DNA of 64,000 nucleotides from Agrobacterium cavarae (GTDB lineage Bacteria; Pseudomonadota; Alphaproteobacteria; Rhizobiales; Rhizobiaceae): NCBI RefSeq assembly GCF_004310285.1, contig NZ_SISF01000030.1, positions 341,478 to 405,477 of the forward strand. Reading direction: 5' to 3'. Shown in pieces: positions 9,851 through 18,409 of this stretch. The notes below the pieces were generated by a model. That model searched no databases, was not told where the DNA came from, and saw nothing but the letters and a program-made list of their open reading frames with translations. Each line of letters starts with the position of its first letter. Position 1 is the first letter of the stretch. A program made the position numbers and the translations under genes.

Positions 9851-9879
9851 CCGCTGCGGCGCCACGTCAGCCGCAGCGG
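9851..9879 (-). terminator. attenuator hairpin after the binding-protein gene
   Basis: Perfect 10-bp stem (CCGCTGCGGC at 9851-9860, GCCGCAGCGG at 9870-9879) with a nine-base loop, followed on the minus strand by a run of six T about four bases further on. It lies between the binding-protein stop and the ATPase start in one operon, so it probably acts as a partial terminator or as a 3' end stabilising the upstream message. Confidence 0.75.
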
Positions 9880-9899
9880 ATAGAAGGCGATGTCCGGCC

Positions 9900-10913
9900 T
9901 TACTTGCCGGCAATCACCTTCTGCGCATCAGCCTGGGAGTAATCCACATTGGCAACGCCACCCTTCTGGGTGTTTTTCAGGTTCTCTTCGAGATTGTCCT
10001 GATCGATCCGCAGGAAGGGAACGGTGAGATCCTTCTTCACATCCTTGCCGTCGAGAATCTGCTGTGCCACCCAGAAGGCGAGCGTCGAGACGCCGGGCGC
10101 AATCGAGACCGACATGGTCTTGTAGCCGCTGGCATCCTTCTGCTGCTTCCACCATTGCAGCTCATCCTCACGGTTACCCATGATGATGGTCGGGGTCGGG
10201 CGCTTGGCAGCGGCAAAAGCCTGGGCAGCACCGTAACCGTCACCGCCCTGGGTCACGACAGCCGCGATTTCAGGCAGGCTCGGCAGGATGCCGGCGACGG
10301 CGCGCTGTGCGACGTCCTGAGCCCAATCGCCATTGACCGAACCGGCGATCTTGAACTGCGGGTTCTTGGCAACGCCTGCGGCGATGCCCGCATGGATCTC
10401 GTCATCGACGGAGACACCAGCGAGGCCGCGGATTTCGAGCAGGTTGCCGCCCTTCGGCATGGCCTTTGCAAGATAATCGATCTGGCTTTCGCCCATGGCC
10501 TTGAAGTCTACGGCGATGCGCCATGCGCAAGGCTCGGTGACGATCCCGTCGAAGGACACGACGATGATGCCGGCATCACAGGCTTCCTTGACCGCGCCGT
10601 TCAGCGCTGTCGGAGAAGCGGCGTTGATGACGATCGCATCATAACCCTGGAGGATGAGGTTCTGGATCTGGGCTGCCTGCTCCGTTGCCTGGTTTTCGGC
10701 AGTTGTGAAGGCGTCCGCGGCTGCGACCTGCTTGTCGGCAACCGCCTGCTTGGTGATCTTGTCCCAGCTCGTCAGCATCGCCTGACGCCAGGAGTTGCCG
10801 GCATAATTGTTGGAGAGCGCGATTTTCTTCGCCGATGTATCGGCGTGAGCGGTGATGGGCATCGCGGCGCATAGGACAGCCGCCGATGCGAGAAGCATCT
10901 TTCTAAAAGCCAT
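9900..10913 (-). CDS. periplasmic sugar-binding protein (type I, RbsB-like)
   Basis: A 337-residue secreted binding protein of the ribose/galactose family (Peripla_BP_4). Seen: signal peptide MAFRKMLLASAAVLCAAMPITAHA, likely cut after AHA at residue 24; the first strand KIALSNNYAGNSWRQ; the hinge region with GYDAIVINAASPTAL; and VVSFDGIVTEPC. It delivers substrate to the two permeases. Start at ATG 10913, with GGAGG seven bases upstream; the open frame continues upstream to 11003 but without a start of comparable quality. First gene of the operon, and divergent from the two-component genes that may control it. The sugar is unknown. Confidence 0.92.
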   Translation of the reverse strand: MAFRKMLLASAAVLCAAMPITAHADTSAKKIALSNNYAGNSWRQAMLTSWDKITKQAVADKQVAAADAFTTAENQATEQAAQIQNLILQGYDAIVINAASPTALNGAVKEACDAGIIVVSFDGIVTEPCAWRIAVDFKAMGESQIDYLAKAMPKGGNLLEIRGLAGVSVDDEIHAGIAAGVAKNPQFKIAGSVNGDWAQDVAQRAVAGILPSLPEIAAVVTQGGDGYGAAQAFAAAKRPTPTIIMGNREDELQWWKQQKDASGYKTMSVSIAPGVSTLAFWVAQQILDGKDVKKDLTVPFLRIDQDNLEENLKNTQKGGVANVDYSQADAQKVIAGK

Positions 10914-11079
10914 TGATTTTCCTCCCTGTGGCTTGCTCTTTCGGAGCCTGGAATATGTTTCGCCGCAAACCTTCCCCACGGCGGAAACGCAATTCCGTTG
11001 CACTGGAGCTCCTTTCCCCAGTAAGAGCTAAAATGACGAAGAAGGGCTGCCTTGTATAGGCGCATCACGGCAATCTTCG

Positions 11080-11114
11080 TGCGGACTTACGCACAAAGCT
11101 TGCGGGTTCCCGCA
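11080..11114. promoter_or_regulatory. two phased dyads, candidate operators
   Basis: Two 14-base dyads of the same form, TGCG-N6-CGCA: one at 11080-11093 (TGCGGACTTACGCA), one at 11101-11114 (TGCGGGTTCCCGCA). Their starts are 21 bases apart, two helical turns. The second extends to an 8-bp perfect arm (11099-11116). They lie between the divergent kinase and sugar-importer genes, 27 bases before the kinase ATG, where a response-regulator dimer pair could bind. Function is inferred. Confidence 0.55.
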
Positions 11115-11140
11115 AGACGAAGAGCGTTGAGGAGCGCAGA

Positions 11141-12445
11141 ATGCGAAACGGGCGCTTTCAACAGATCGCCGCCCGTCAGGTAAGATGCTTGGGAGGGCAT
11201 CGGCACATGCTGGATAAACCGAGCAGCACGCTTTTTCACCACTATATGGGCATATCGCGTCTGCTCGCCGGGCAGCTTGAGTTCAACGCGATCATCCAGG
11301 CCGTGGCGACCGAGATCAGCCATATCATCCCGCATGACCACATGGATGTCTGCATCAAGCAGCTCGATGACAAATATCATATTGCCTATGAAAGCGGTCT
11401 TGCCAGTGCTTGGAGCCTCCAGCCGCCAGCGCTTCTGACAGGTAGCCCCATTCGCTCGGTTCTGTCAGGGGAGGTCGATTATCTCCTGAGCGGGGACGCC
11501 TGCGCCGACCCACGCTTTCATTTCGACGGTGCGTTCTCCAGCCCGATCCACGAACTCGATCTGCACAGCCGTCTGCATGTGCCGATGAAGGTGCATGGCG
11601 ATATCATCGGGGCACTCAGCTGCTCGTGCCATCAGTCCAATGCCTATACGATGGAGGATGTCGCCAATGCGCGTGCCGTTGCCGACCTTCTTGCGCCCTA
11701 CTTCTATGCGATCCGGGCGGCCGAGCAGGCCAAGCGCTCGGCCATCGAAGAGGCGCAGGCCAATGCCCGGGAGGAGGGCTTGCGCCTCGGTGCGCTGCAA
11801 CTGACCGAGGCACTGGAGGCCGAGCGTCAGCGGATCGGCATGGATTTGCACGATCAGACGCTGGCGGATCTGACACGGCTTGTACGTCGCGTCGAACGCA
11901 TGAGCCACGCGACCGAAGTGTCGGGCGAGATGCTTGAGCCGGTGATGCGCAGCCTGCAGCAATGCATGCAGGATCTGCGCGGCATCATCGAGGAAGCCAA
12001 GCCATCCATCCTGCAGCTTTTCGGCCTGGTTCAAGCGATCGAAACCTATCTCGACAGGTCGGTGAGGGACAGCGGATCGCCGATCGACTGGTCTGTCTCC
12101 GATACCACGGACGGGCTTGTCGACAACTTGGATAACTCTGTCGCCGTCTCATTGCTGCGCATCGTCCAGGAGGCGGTCAACAACGCCATCCGCCATGCAC
12201 AGCCGACCATGATAGAGGTGGAGCTATCGCAGGCGGATGATGCGCTGCGTGTCACGGTGTCGGACGATGGTTGCGGCGTTCCCGACGATAGCGGCTCCGG
12301 TGGAGGCCTTGGCATCGGCAACATGAAGACGCGTGCGCGACTGATTTCGGCGCATTTTCATCTCGGCCCCAACGCTCGGGGGACCGGCACCCGCATCACC
12401 CTGACCTTACCGACCGGGCTCGGCGAAAAGCCTGAGGAGGCATAA
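11141..12445 (+). CDS. soluble GAF-domain sensor histidine kinase (NarX/DesK type)
   Basis: A 434-residue cytoplasmic kinase: no hydrophobic membrane segment is visible. Residues about 35-190 form a GAF-like sensor domain, followed by a helical coiled segment about 190-230, a HisKA_3 dimerisation domain with the phospho-acceptor His237 in RIGMDLHDQT, and a HATPase_c domain with the N box EAVNNAIRHA, the G1 motif VSDDGCGVP and GGGLGIGNMKTRARL. Two starts are credible: ATG 11141 with GAGGAG six bases upstream (used here), and ATG 11207 with GGGAGGG nine bases upstream, which trims a poorly conserved-looking N-terminus. One base separates it from the response-regulator gene. It is divergent from the sugar-importer operon, which it probably helps control. 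The signal is unknown. Confidence 0.9.
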   Translation: MRNGRFQQIAARQVRCLGGHRHMLDKPSSTLFHHYMGISRLLAGQLEFNAIIQAVATEISHIIPHDHMDVCIKQLDDKYHIAYESGLASAWSLQPPALLTGSPIRSVLSGEVDYLLSGDACADPRFHFDGAFSSPIHELDLHSRLHVPMKVHGDIIGALSCSCHQSNAYTMEDVANARAVADLLAPYFYAIRAAEQAKRSAIEEAQANAREEGLRLGALQLTEALEAERQRIGMDLHDQTLADLTRLVRRVERMSHATEVSGEMLEPVMRSLQQCMQDLRGIIEEAKPSILQLFGLVQAIETYLDRSVRDSGSPIDWSVSDTTDGLVDNLDNSVAVSLLRIVQEAVNNAIRHAQPTMIEVELSQADDALRVTVSDDGCGVPDDSGSGGGLGIGNMKTRARLISAHFHLGPNARGTGTRITLTLPTGLGEKPEEA

Positions 12446-12446
12446 G

Positions 12447-13169
12447 ATGGACGTTTTGATCATCGAGGACGACGTTCTGCATCGCGCCTATCTCAACGAA
12501 GCGGTGAGGGCGGCTCTGCCGGAATGTGGCACGGTACTGGAGGCGGAGAACGGGCGGGCAGGTGAAAAGCTGGCGCGAGAAAATCGCGCCGCCCATATCG
12601 TTATGGATTTACAGATGAACGAGCGAAACGGCATCGAGGCCGCCCGCACCATCTGGAAAGAGAGGCCTGATACCCGCATCCTCTTCTGGTCCAACTATTC
12701 AGATGAAGCATATGTGCGCGGCGTCTCCCGCATCGTGCCCGAAGGTGCCGCCTATGGTTACGTGCTGAAATCCGCCTCGGACGACCGCTTGAGGCTGGCG
12801 CTACGCAGCATCTTCATCGAGGCGCAATGCGTCATCGATCGCGAAGTCCGGGGGCTGCAGGAAAAGAGCCTCGGCAAGGCGCACGGCTTTTCCGATGCGG
12901 AATATGAAATCCTGATCGATATGGCGTTGGGATTGACGGACAAGGCCATTGCACGGCGCCGGAACCTGTCGCTGCGCAGTGTGCAGAACCGCTTGCAGAG
13001 CCTCTATGAGAAGCTGAACGTGCATCAGTCGACGGGTGAGGACGAGGCGGAAGGGCGATACAATCTGCGCACCCGCGCCATCACCGTCGCCTACCTGCGC
13101 AAGCTTCTGAATTACAGCGCGTTGGAGAGAGCCGAACGCGAGTTGGCCGAGTGGCATGGTGGAAAATGA
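12447..13169 (+). CDS. LuxR/NarL-type response regulator
   Basis: A 240-residue regulator: receiver domain about 1-120 with the acidic pair Glu7-Asp8-Asp9, phospho-acceptor Asp54 (MDLQM), Ser82 and Lys108 (VLKSAS), then a LuxR-type helix-turn-helix about 148-195 (LTDKAIARRRNLSLRSVQNR). The C-terminal extension about 200-240 is longer than in most NarL proteins. It is cotranscribed with the kinase (one-base gap) and is the likely phosphorylation target. Expected targets are its own region and the divergent sugar-importer operon, an inference from position. The spacing of the DNA-binding core suggests binding to short inverted half-sites. Confidence 0.92.
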   Translation: MDVLIIEDDVLHRAYLNEAVRAALPECGTVLEAENGRAGEKLARENRAAHIVMDLQMNERNGIEAARTIWKERPDTRILFWSNYSDEAYVRGVSRIVPEGAAYGYVLKSASDDRLRLALRSIFIEAQCVIDREVRGLQEKSLGKAHGFSDAEYEILIDMALGLTDKAIARRRNLSLRSVQNRLQSLYEKLNVHQSTGEDEAEGRYNLRTRAITVAYLRKLLNYSALERAERELAEWHGGK

Positions 13170-13171
13170 CA

Positions 13172-13197
13172 AAGGCCCGGCTTTTTGGCCAGGCCTT
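13172..13197. terminator. hairpin between convergent genes
   Basis: AAGGCC (13172-13177) pairs with GGCCTT (13192-13197); after one mismatch a further three pairs form around a T-rich loop. It sits between the response regulator and the aldehyde dehydrogenase, which converge, so a shared terminator is likely. Only the minus strand has a modest T-rich tail. Confidence 0.55.
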
Positions 13198-13216
13198 CGA
13201 ATTTCGATCAATATGA

Positions 13217-14653
13217 TCAGTTCATCTGGCTGACGAAGCGGGTTTCGAGATAGGCCTCGACCGCTTCCGAACCGCCTTCCGTGCCGTAACCGGAATCCTT
13301 GACGCCGCCGAAAGGCACTTCCGGAATGGCAAGGCCATTGTGGTTGATCGTCAGCATACCGGCTTCGACGCGCTGGCCGAGAGCGTGCGCCGTCTTGACC
13401 GAACCGGTAAAGGCATAGGACGCCAGGCCGAAGGGCAGGCGGTTTGCTTCCTCGATCGCATCTTCCATCGTGGAGAAGCGGTTGACGATCGCCACTGGAC
13501 CGAAAGGCTCTTCGTTCATGATCTTGGCGCTTGTCGGCACGTCGGTCAGAACCGTCGGCTCGAAGAAGTTACCCTTGTTGCCGATGCGCTTGCCGCCGGT
13601 CTTCAGCGTGGCACCATGCGAAACGGCGTCCTGAATCAGCGCTTCCATCGCCGGAATGCGGCGTTCATTGGCCAAGGGTCCCATGCCGGTGTCGGCATCC
13701 AGACCGTTGCCGATCTTCAGGCCTTCGGCATATTTAACGATGCCGTCGATGAATTTGTCGGCAATGCTATCCTGGATGAGGAAGCGGGTGGGTGCGACGC
13801 AGACCTGTCCGGCGTTACGGAACTTGGCCGCAGCCGAGACTTCGACTGCCTTGTCGAGATCGGCATCCTCAAACACCAGCACAGGTGCGTGGCCGCCGAG
13901 TTCCATCGTGGCGCGCTTCATGTGCTTGCCGGCGAGTGCTGCAAGATGCTTGCCGACCGGGGTCGAGCCGGTAAACGAAATCTTGCGGATGACCGGGTGC
14001 GGAATGAGATATTCCGAAATTTCGGCGGGAACACCATAGACGAGGTTGACGACGCCAGCCGGAACGCCCGCATCGGCGAAAGCGCGAATGAGTTCTGCCG
14101 GCGAAGCAGGTGTTTCTTCCGGTGCCTTCACGATGATCGAACAACCGGTTGCGACCGCTGCCGAAAGCTTGCGGACCACCTGGTTGATCGGGAAGTTCCA
14201 CGGCGTGAAAGCCGCGACCGGGCCAACAGGGAACTTGATCGCCAAGTTGGAGACGCCGCCGAAACGAGCGGGAATGACCTGACCATAGGTGCGGCGTGCC
14301 TCTTCGGCGAACCAGTCGATGGTGTCCGCGGCGTTGTTGATTTCGCCCTTGGACTGGGCGATCGGCTTGCCCTGTTCGCGGGTCATCAGCCAGGCGATGT
14401 AATCGATCCGCTCACGCAGAAGATCGGCGGCCTTGCGCATGATCTTCGAACGTTCGAAGGCGGAAGTGTCACGCCAGACCTTGAAGCCCTTGTCGGCGGC
14501 GGAAAGTGCCAGGTCCAGATCTTCCTTTTCCGCATGCGCGATCGAGCCGATGATCTCATCGGTCGCTGGATCGGAAACGGCGATCGTTTTGCCGGAGAGC
14601 GCGTCGCGCCACTCGCCATTGATGAAGAGTTTAACGTCGGGGTAGCTGTGCAT
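13217..14653 (-). CDS. NAD(P)-dependent succinate-semialdehyde dehydrogenase family protein
   Basis: A 478-residue aldehyde dehydrogenase, full length, most like GabD-type succinate- or glutarate-semialdehyde dehydrogenases. Seen: TPWNFPINQ near residue 150 with the catalytic Asn, the cofactor segment [10 protein letters not shown] near 224, the general base Glu in MELGGHAPV near 253, and the catalytic Cys in [12 protein letters not shown] near 287. EEPFGPVA and [11 protein letters not shown] near the C-terminus are family hallmarks. It would oxidise a dicarboxylic semialdehyde in the cytoplasm. It lies next to glutaryl-CoA dehydrogenase, so a role in lysine/5-aminovalerate or GABA breakdown is plausible, but the two genes are separated by a terminator and are probably separate units. 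Confidence 0.9.
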   Translation of the reverse strand: MHSYPDVKLFINGEWRDALSGKTIAVSDPATDEIIGSIAHAEKEDLDLALSAADKGFKVWRDTSAFERSKIMRKAADLLRERIDYIAWLMTREQGKPIAQSKGEINNAADTIDWFAEEARRTYGQVIPARFGGVSNLAIKFPVGPVAAFTPWNFPINQVVRKLSAAVATGCSIIVKAPEETPASPAELIRAFADAGVPAGVVNLVYGVPAEISEYLIPHPVIRKISFTGSTPVGKHLAALAGKHMKRATMELGGHAPVLVFEDADLDKAVEVSAAAKFRNAGQVCVAPTRFLIQDSIADKFIDGIVKYAEGLKIGNGLDADTGMGPLANERRIPAMEALIQDAVSHGATLKTGGKRIGNKGNFFEPTVLTDVPTSAKIMNEEPFGPVAIVNRFSTMEDAIEEANRLPFGLASYAFTGSVKTAHALGQRVEAGMLTINHNGLAIPEVPFGGVKDSGYGTEGGSEAVEAYLETRFVSQMN

Positions 14654-14743
14654 GTGAAGACCTTCGCGATTTTACCGACCGGCAGGGCGCCGGTGCATTT
14701 CGTTCAATCAGCAAATCGATTGCCGCCTGAAGCGGAACGGGAT

Positions 14744-14764
14744 GTCTTCGGTAAAACCGAAGAC
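14744..14764. promoter_or_regulatory. 9-bp perfect dyad upstream of the aldehyde dehydrogenase
   Basis: GTCTTCGGT and ACCGAAGAC (14744-14752, 14756-14764) are separated by AAA. The site is about 90-110 bases upstream of the dehydrogenase start on the minus strand, with no T-run after it, so an operator is as likely as a hairpin. No regulator gene adjoins it. Confidence 0.4.
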
Positions 14765-14846
14765 GGTGGTGAGCCTCTTATATTATTTCGCCCGGTCGCG
14801 GTTTCAACCGGTAACTTCTAAAAGTATGATTTATTTCGCAGTGCAA

Positions 14847-14872
14847 AAGACCCGGTTCGGCGGCCGGGTCTT
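14847..14872 (-). terminator. terminator of the glutaryl-CoA dehydrogenase gene
   Basis: AAGACCCGG (14847-14855) pairs with CCGGGTCTT (14864-14872), a perfect 9-bp stem, followed on the minus strand by TTTT counting the stem end. It lies 16 bases after the dehydrogenase stop. Confidence 0.75.
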
Positions 14873-14888
14873 GGTGTGAGCGGGTGGC

Positions 14889-16076
14889 TTAAAAGAACGC
14901 CTGAAGGCCTGTCTGGGCCCGGCCGAGGATCAGCGCATGCACGTCATGCGTTCCCTCGTAGGTGTTGACCGTTTCCAGGTTTTGCGCATGGCGCATGACG
15001 TGATATTCGATCTGAATCCCGTTGCCGCCATGCATGTCTCGGGCTTGCCGCGCGATATCGAGCGCCTTGCCGCAATTGTTGCGCTTGATGATGGAGATCA
15101 TCTCCGGCGCCATGCGATGCTCGTCGAAGAGACGACCGACGCGCAGCGATGCCTGAAGGCCAAGCGCGATTTCGGTCTGCATGTCGGCAAGCTTCTTTTG
15201 ATAGAGCTGCATGCCGGCGAGCGGCTTGCCAAACTGCTTGCGGTCAAGCCCGTATTGCAGCGCCCGGAACCAGCAATCTTCCGCCGCACCCATCACGCCC
15301 CAGGAAATGCCGTAGCGTGCGCGGTTGAGGCAGCCGAACGGGCCTTTGAGCCCGGAAACGTTTGGCAGCAGCGCGTCTTCGCCCACCTCCACGCCATCCA
15401 TGACGATTTCGCCTGTGATGGAGGCGCGCAGCGACAGCTTGCCACCGATCTTCGGTGCGGAAAGGCCCTTCATGCCCTTCTCCAGAACGAAGCCGCGGAT
15501 TTCGTTGTTATGCGCTTCGGATTTTGCCCAGACGACGAAGACGTCGGCGATCGGTGCGTTGGAAATCCACATCTTCGAACCGCGCAGCCGATAGCCGCCC
15601 TCGATCTTCTCAGCGCGCGTCTTCATGCCGCCGGGATCAGAGCCGGCATCCGGCTCGGTCAGGCCGAAGCAGCCGATGAGCTCGCCTGAAACCAGACCCG
15701 GCAGATACTTGTCCTTCTGCTCCTCAGAGCCATAGGCAAAGATCGGGTAGATGACGAGCGAGGACTGGACGCTCATCATCGAGCGATAACCGCTGTCGAT
15801 GCGCTCCACTTCACGCGCAACGAGACCGTAAGCGACGTAGCTGGCATCGGCTGCGCCGTATTTTTCTGGCAGCGTCACGCCGAGCAGACCGGCCTGACCC
15901 ATCAGGCGGAAGAGTTCCGGTTCCGATGTTTCGGAGAGATAAGCGTCCTGAATGCGCGGAAGAAGTTCGGCTTTGGCGAAGGCGGCGGCGGAGTCGCGGA
16001 TCATCCGCTCGTCGTCGTTCAGTTGATCCTCAAGCAGAAATGGGTCCTGCCAGTTGAATGATGCACGTTCGCTCAC
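14889..16076 (-). CDS. gcdH: glutaryl-CoA dehydrogenase
   Basis: A 395-residue FAD acyl-CoA dehydrogenase that oxidises and decarboxylates glutaryl-CoA to crotonyl-CoA in lysine, hydroxylysine and tryptophan breakdown. Seen: [18 protein letters not shown] near residue 136, [18 protein letters not shown] near 168, and the C-terminal [20 protein letters not shown] carrying the catalytic Glu. The [14 protein letters not shown] signature separates it from short-chain acyl-CoA dehydrogenases. Start is GTG at 16076, with GGAG eight bases upstream. It diverges from a LysR regulator, the usual arrangement for its control. The electron acceptor would be ETF, which is not encoded here. Confidence 0.93.
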   Translation of the reverse strand: MSERASFNWQDPFLLEDQLNDDERMIRDSAAAFAKAELLPRIQDAYLSETSEPELFRLMGQAGLLGVTLPEKYGAADASYVAYGLVAREVERIDSGYRSMMSVQSSLVIYPIFAYGSEEQKDKYLPGLVSGELIGCFGLTEPDAGSDPGGMKTRAEKIEGGYRLRGSKMWISNAPIADVFVVWAKSEAHNNEIRGFVLEKGMKGLSAPKIGGKLSLRASITGEIVMDGVEVGEDALLPNVSGLKGPFGCLNRARYGISWGVMGAAEDCWFRALQYGLDRKQFGKPLAGMQLYQKKLADMQTEIALGLQASLRVGRLFDEHRMAPEMISIIKRNNCGKALDIARQARDMHGGNGIQIEYHVMRHAQNLETVNTYEGTHDVHALILGRAQTGLQAFF

Positions 16077-16095
16077 GATGAAGTCTCCACTTTTG

Positions 16096-16114
16096 TTGCC
16101 GCGATTATTGGCAA
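16096..16114. promoter_or_regulatory. candidate LysR operator between gcdH and its regulator
   Basis: TTGCC-N9-GGCAA is an interrupted dyad with the T-N11-A spacing class typical of LysR sites. It lies 20-38 bases upstream of the gcdH start and 60 bases upstream of the regulator start, inside the divergent promoter region. Confidence 0.45.
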
Positions 16115-16173
16115 TCGATCGTCGCCGGGCAAGCCATGTTTACTCATCCGGCTATTACCGATAGGAATGCGCC

Positions 16174-17088
16174 ATGACGTCACTCAGCCGCAAACTCCTG
16201 CCCTCGACCAGCGCGCTCGCCGCCTTTGATTCCGTGGCGCGGCTTGGCAGTTTTTCGCTGGCTGCGGACGAGCTTTCCTTGACCCAAGGGGCGATCAGCA
16301 GGCAGGTCATGTCGCTGGAAGAGCAACTTGGGGTCAGGCTTTTCGAGCGTGGAGCGCGGGGCGTTTCGCTGACGCGAGAGGGCGAAACTTACGCGAAAGC
16401 GATCGGTATTGCGCTTGGCGATATTCGCTCCGCCTCGCTTCAGGTCATGACCAAAACGCATGCAAATACGCTCAATCTCGCCGTGCTGCCCACCTTCGGC
16501 ACACGGTGGCTGTTGCCGCGCATTCCAAAATTCGTCGCTGCCCATCCGGAGATCACGCTGAATTTTGCCACGCGGATCGGTCAGTTCGATTTCGAAAAGG
16601 AAGGGCTGGATATGGCAATCCATATCGGCCAGCCGGATTGGCCCGCGGCAGAGAGCGTCTTTCTGATGGACGAGATGGTCGCTCCTGTCTGCAGCCCGGC
16701 TTTCCTCGCCAGCCATCCGATCGCCAGGGCTGACGACATTGCCGGTCTTGCGCTGCTGCATATGGCCTCACGGCCCGGTGCGTGGGATCACTGGTTCAAG
16801 AGTGTCGGTATCGTCGCGCACCAGACGCCCGCCATGCGCTTCGAGCAGTTTTCCAGTGTTGCCCAAGCCTGTATCGCAGGTCTCGGCGTTGCCCTGATGC
16901 CGCTGTTTCTGATCGAAAGCGAGCTCAAGTCAGGGCAACTCGTCCAGGCCTTCGATCACCCGGTCAAAAGCCCCAGCTCCTATTATGCCGTCGCTCCGCT
17001 GTCGCGCATCAACCACGGTCCCGTCGTCCTCTTCAGGCGCTGGCTGCTCAGTGAAAGTGAAACGTTTCGCGCGCAGACAGCTGGCTAG
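16174..17088 (+). CDS. LysR-family regulator (GcvA-like), probably of gcdH
   Basis: A 304-residue LysR-type protein. The winged helix-turn-helix covers about residues 14-72 (SFSLAADELSLTQGAISRQV), and the rest is a periplasmic-binding-like effector domain. The segments LAVLPTFGTRWLLPRIPKF and LDMAIHIGQPDWP are typical of the GcvA subgroup. It is divergent from gcdH and separated by 97 bases containing a dyad, so it most likely controls gcdH and itself, perhaps in response to glutarate or glutaryl-CoA (known for related regulators; inferred here). ATG at 16174; the upstream sequence has only a weak ribosome site (AGGAA). Confidence 0.88.
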   Translation: MTSLSRKLLPSTSALAAFDSVARLGSFSLAADELSLTQGAISRQVMSLEEQLGVRLFERGARGVSLTREGETYAKAIGIALGDIRSASLQVMTKTHANTLNLAVLPTFGTRWLLPRIPKFVAAHPEITLNFATRIGQFDFEKEGLDMAIHIGQPDWPAAESVFLMDEMVAPVCSPAFLASHPIARADDIAGLALLHMASRPGAWDHWFKSVGIVAHQTPAMRFEQFSSVAQACIAGLGVALMPLFLIESELKSGQLVQAFDHPVKSPSSYYAVAPLSRINHGPVVLFRRWLLSESETFRAQTAG

Positions 17089-17319
17089 TTCTCGCTCTGT
17101 TTGCAGAGTTTCAAGGCCAAGCCGATGCTTGTGGCGAGAATTTCATCCTGCATCAATTTTAAGCTTGCGAAGACCTGGATTATGGTCCTAGATCGCCTGC
17201 GACGAGGACTGGTTGAATTGCGGCACGACGCCGATCACCCTTTGCTCGCATCACCCATCCGTCGATAAGCCTCTGGTTTATAACGATAAAAGTCTGCGTC
17301 AATCCTGGAATAACTTGAA

Positions 17320-18375
17320 ATGCAATTGGTTTTCGACGGTCATAACGATGTGTTGCTGCGTCTGTGGCACAACGGCAAAAAAGGCGGGGACCCAGTCGCA
17401 GAATTCATCGACGGAACGTCGCAAGGCCATATCGATGTGCCGCGTGCCAAAGCTGGCGGTCTGGCTGGCGGTCTGTGTGCCGTCTACATCCCTTCCGGCG
17501 ATCTGATTTTGCAAGAGCCGGACGAGAACGGCCATTATGTCACGCCGCTCGCCGCACCTCTTCAGCGGCAGCCCTCTCTCGATATCGCCATGGAAAAGAT
17601 GGCGATCGCTTATCGCGTGGAGCGCGCCGGCGGTTGGAAAATCTGCCGCTCGACAGCCGATATCCGCAAGGCCATGAACGAGGACATTTTTGCTGCGGTT
17701 CTTCATATGGAAGGCTGCGAGCCGATCGATGAAGATCTGGATGCGCTGGAGGTTTTCTACGCCGCCGGTCTTCGCTCGCTCGGACCCGTCTGGAGCCGCC
17801 ATAACGCCTTCGGCCATGGTGTGCCCTTCGCCTTTCCCATGTCGCCGGATAGCGCTCCCGGCCTGACCGATGCCGGTTTCGAGCTCGTCAGGCGCTGCAA
17901 CCAGCTCGGCATTCTGATCGATCTGGCTCACATCACTGAAAAGGGTTTCTGGGATGTGGCAAAGACAAGCGATCAGCCGCTGATCGCCAGCCATTCCAAC
18001 GCGCATGCCCTGACCGGTGTTGCCCGCAATTTGACCGACGTCCAGATGGACGCGATCAAGGAAAGAAACGGGCTCGTCGGTCTGAATTACGCCGTGACCA
18101 TGCTGCGTCCGGATGCGCGCGACGATGCGAAGACACCGCTCTCCGACATGGTCCGCCACATCGACTACATGGTCGAGCGCATGGGCATTGATTGCGTTGC
18201 GCTCGGTTCCGATTTCGACGGTGCGACCGTGCCGGCGGACATCGCCGATGCGGCGGGCAATCAGAATCTGGTTGCCGCTCTCAAGGCTGCTGGCTACTCT
18301 GATGTAGAGCTTGCTAAAATTTGCCGGGAAAACTGGCTGCGTGTTCTGGCTCAAGCTTGGCATGAGCCGACCTGA
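17320..18375 (+). CDS. M19-family (renal-type) dipeptidase
   Basis: A 351-residue zinc dipeptidase of the renal dipeptidase family, with no signal peptide, so probably cytoplasmic. Seen: metal ligands His8 and Asp10 in DGHND, the bridging Glu in HMEGCEP near residue 129, the His in IDLAHI near 202, the His in ASHSNAHAL near 223, and the catalytic-region Asp in GSDFDGA near 293. Family members cleave dipeptides, including D-amino-acid ones. It is the first gene of an operon with a peptide-type ABC importer (34 bases to the binding-protein gene), so it probably splits imported dipeptides. Only a weak ribosome site (GGAAT) precedes the ATG. Confidence 0.9.
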   Translation: MQLVFDGHNDVLLRLWHNGKKGGDPVAEFIDGTSQGHIDVPRAKAGGLAGGLCAVYIPSGDLILQEPDENGHYVTPLAAPLQRQPSLDIAMEKMAIAYRVERAGGWKICRSTADIRKAMNEDIFAAVLHMEGCEPIDEDLDALEVFYAAGLRSLGPVWSRHNAFGHGVPFAFPMSPDSAPGLTDAGFELVRRCNQLGILIDLAHITEKGFWDVAKTSDQPLIASHSNAHALTGVARNLTDVQMDAIKERNGLVGLNYAVTMLRPDARDDAKTPLSDMVRHIDYMVERMGIDCVALGSDFDGATVPADIADAAGNQNLVAALKAAGYSDVELAKICRENWLRVLAQAWHEPT

Positions 18376-18409
18376 TCAAGAGTGATATGAACCTATAAAG
18401 GGGAGAACA

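Noticed and set aside
13340..14821. Open frame of 493 codons opposite the aldehyde dehydrogenase
   Set aside because: The dehydrogenase carries all catalytic motifs; the other strand has none.
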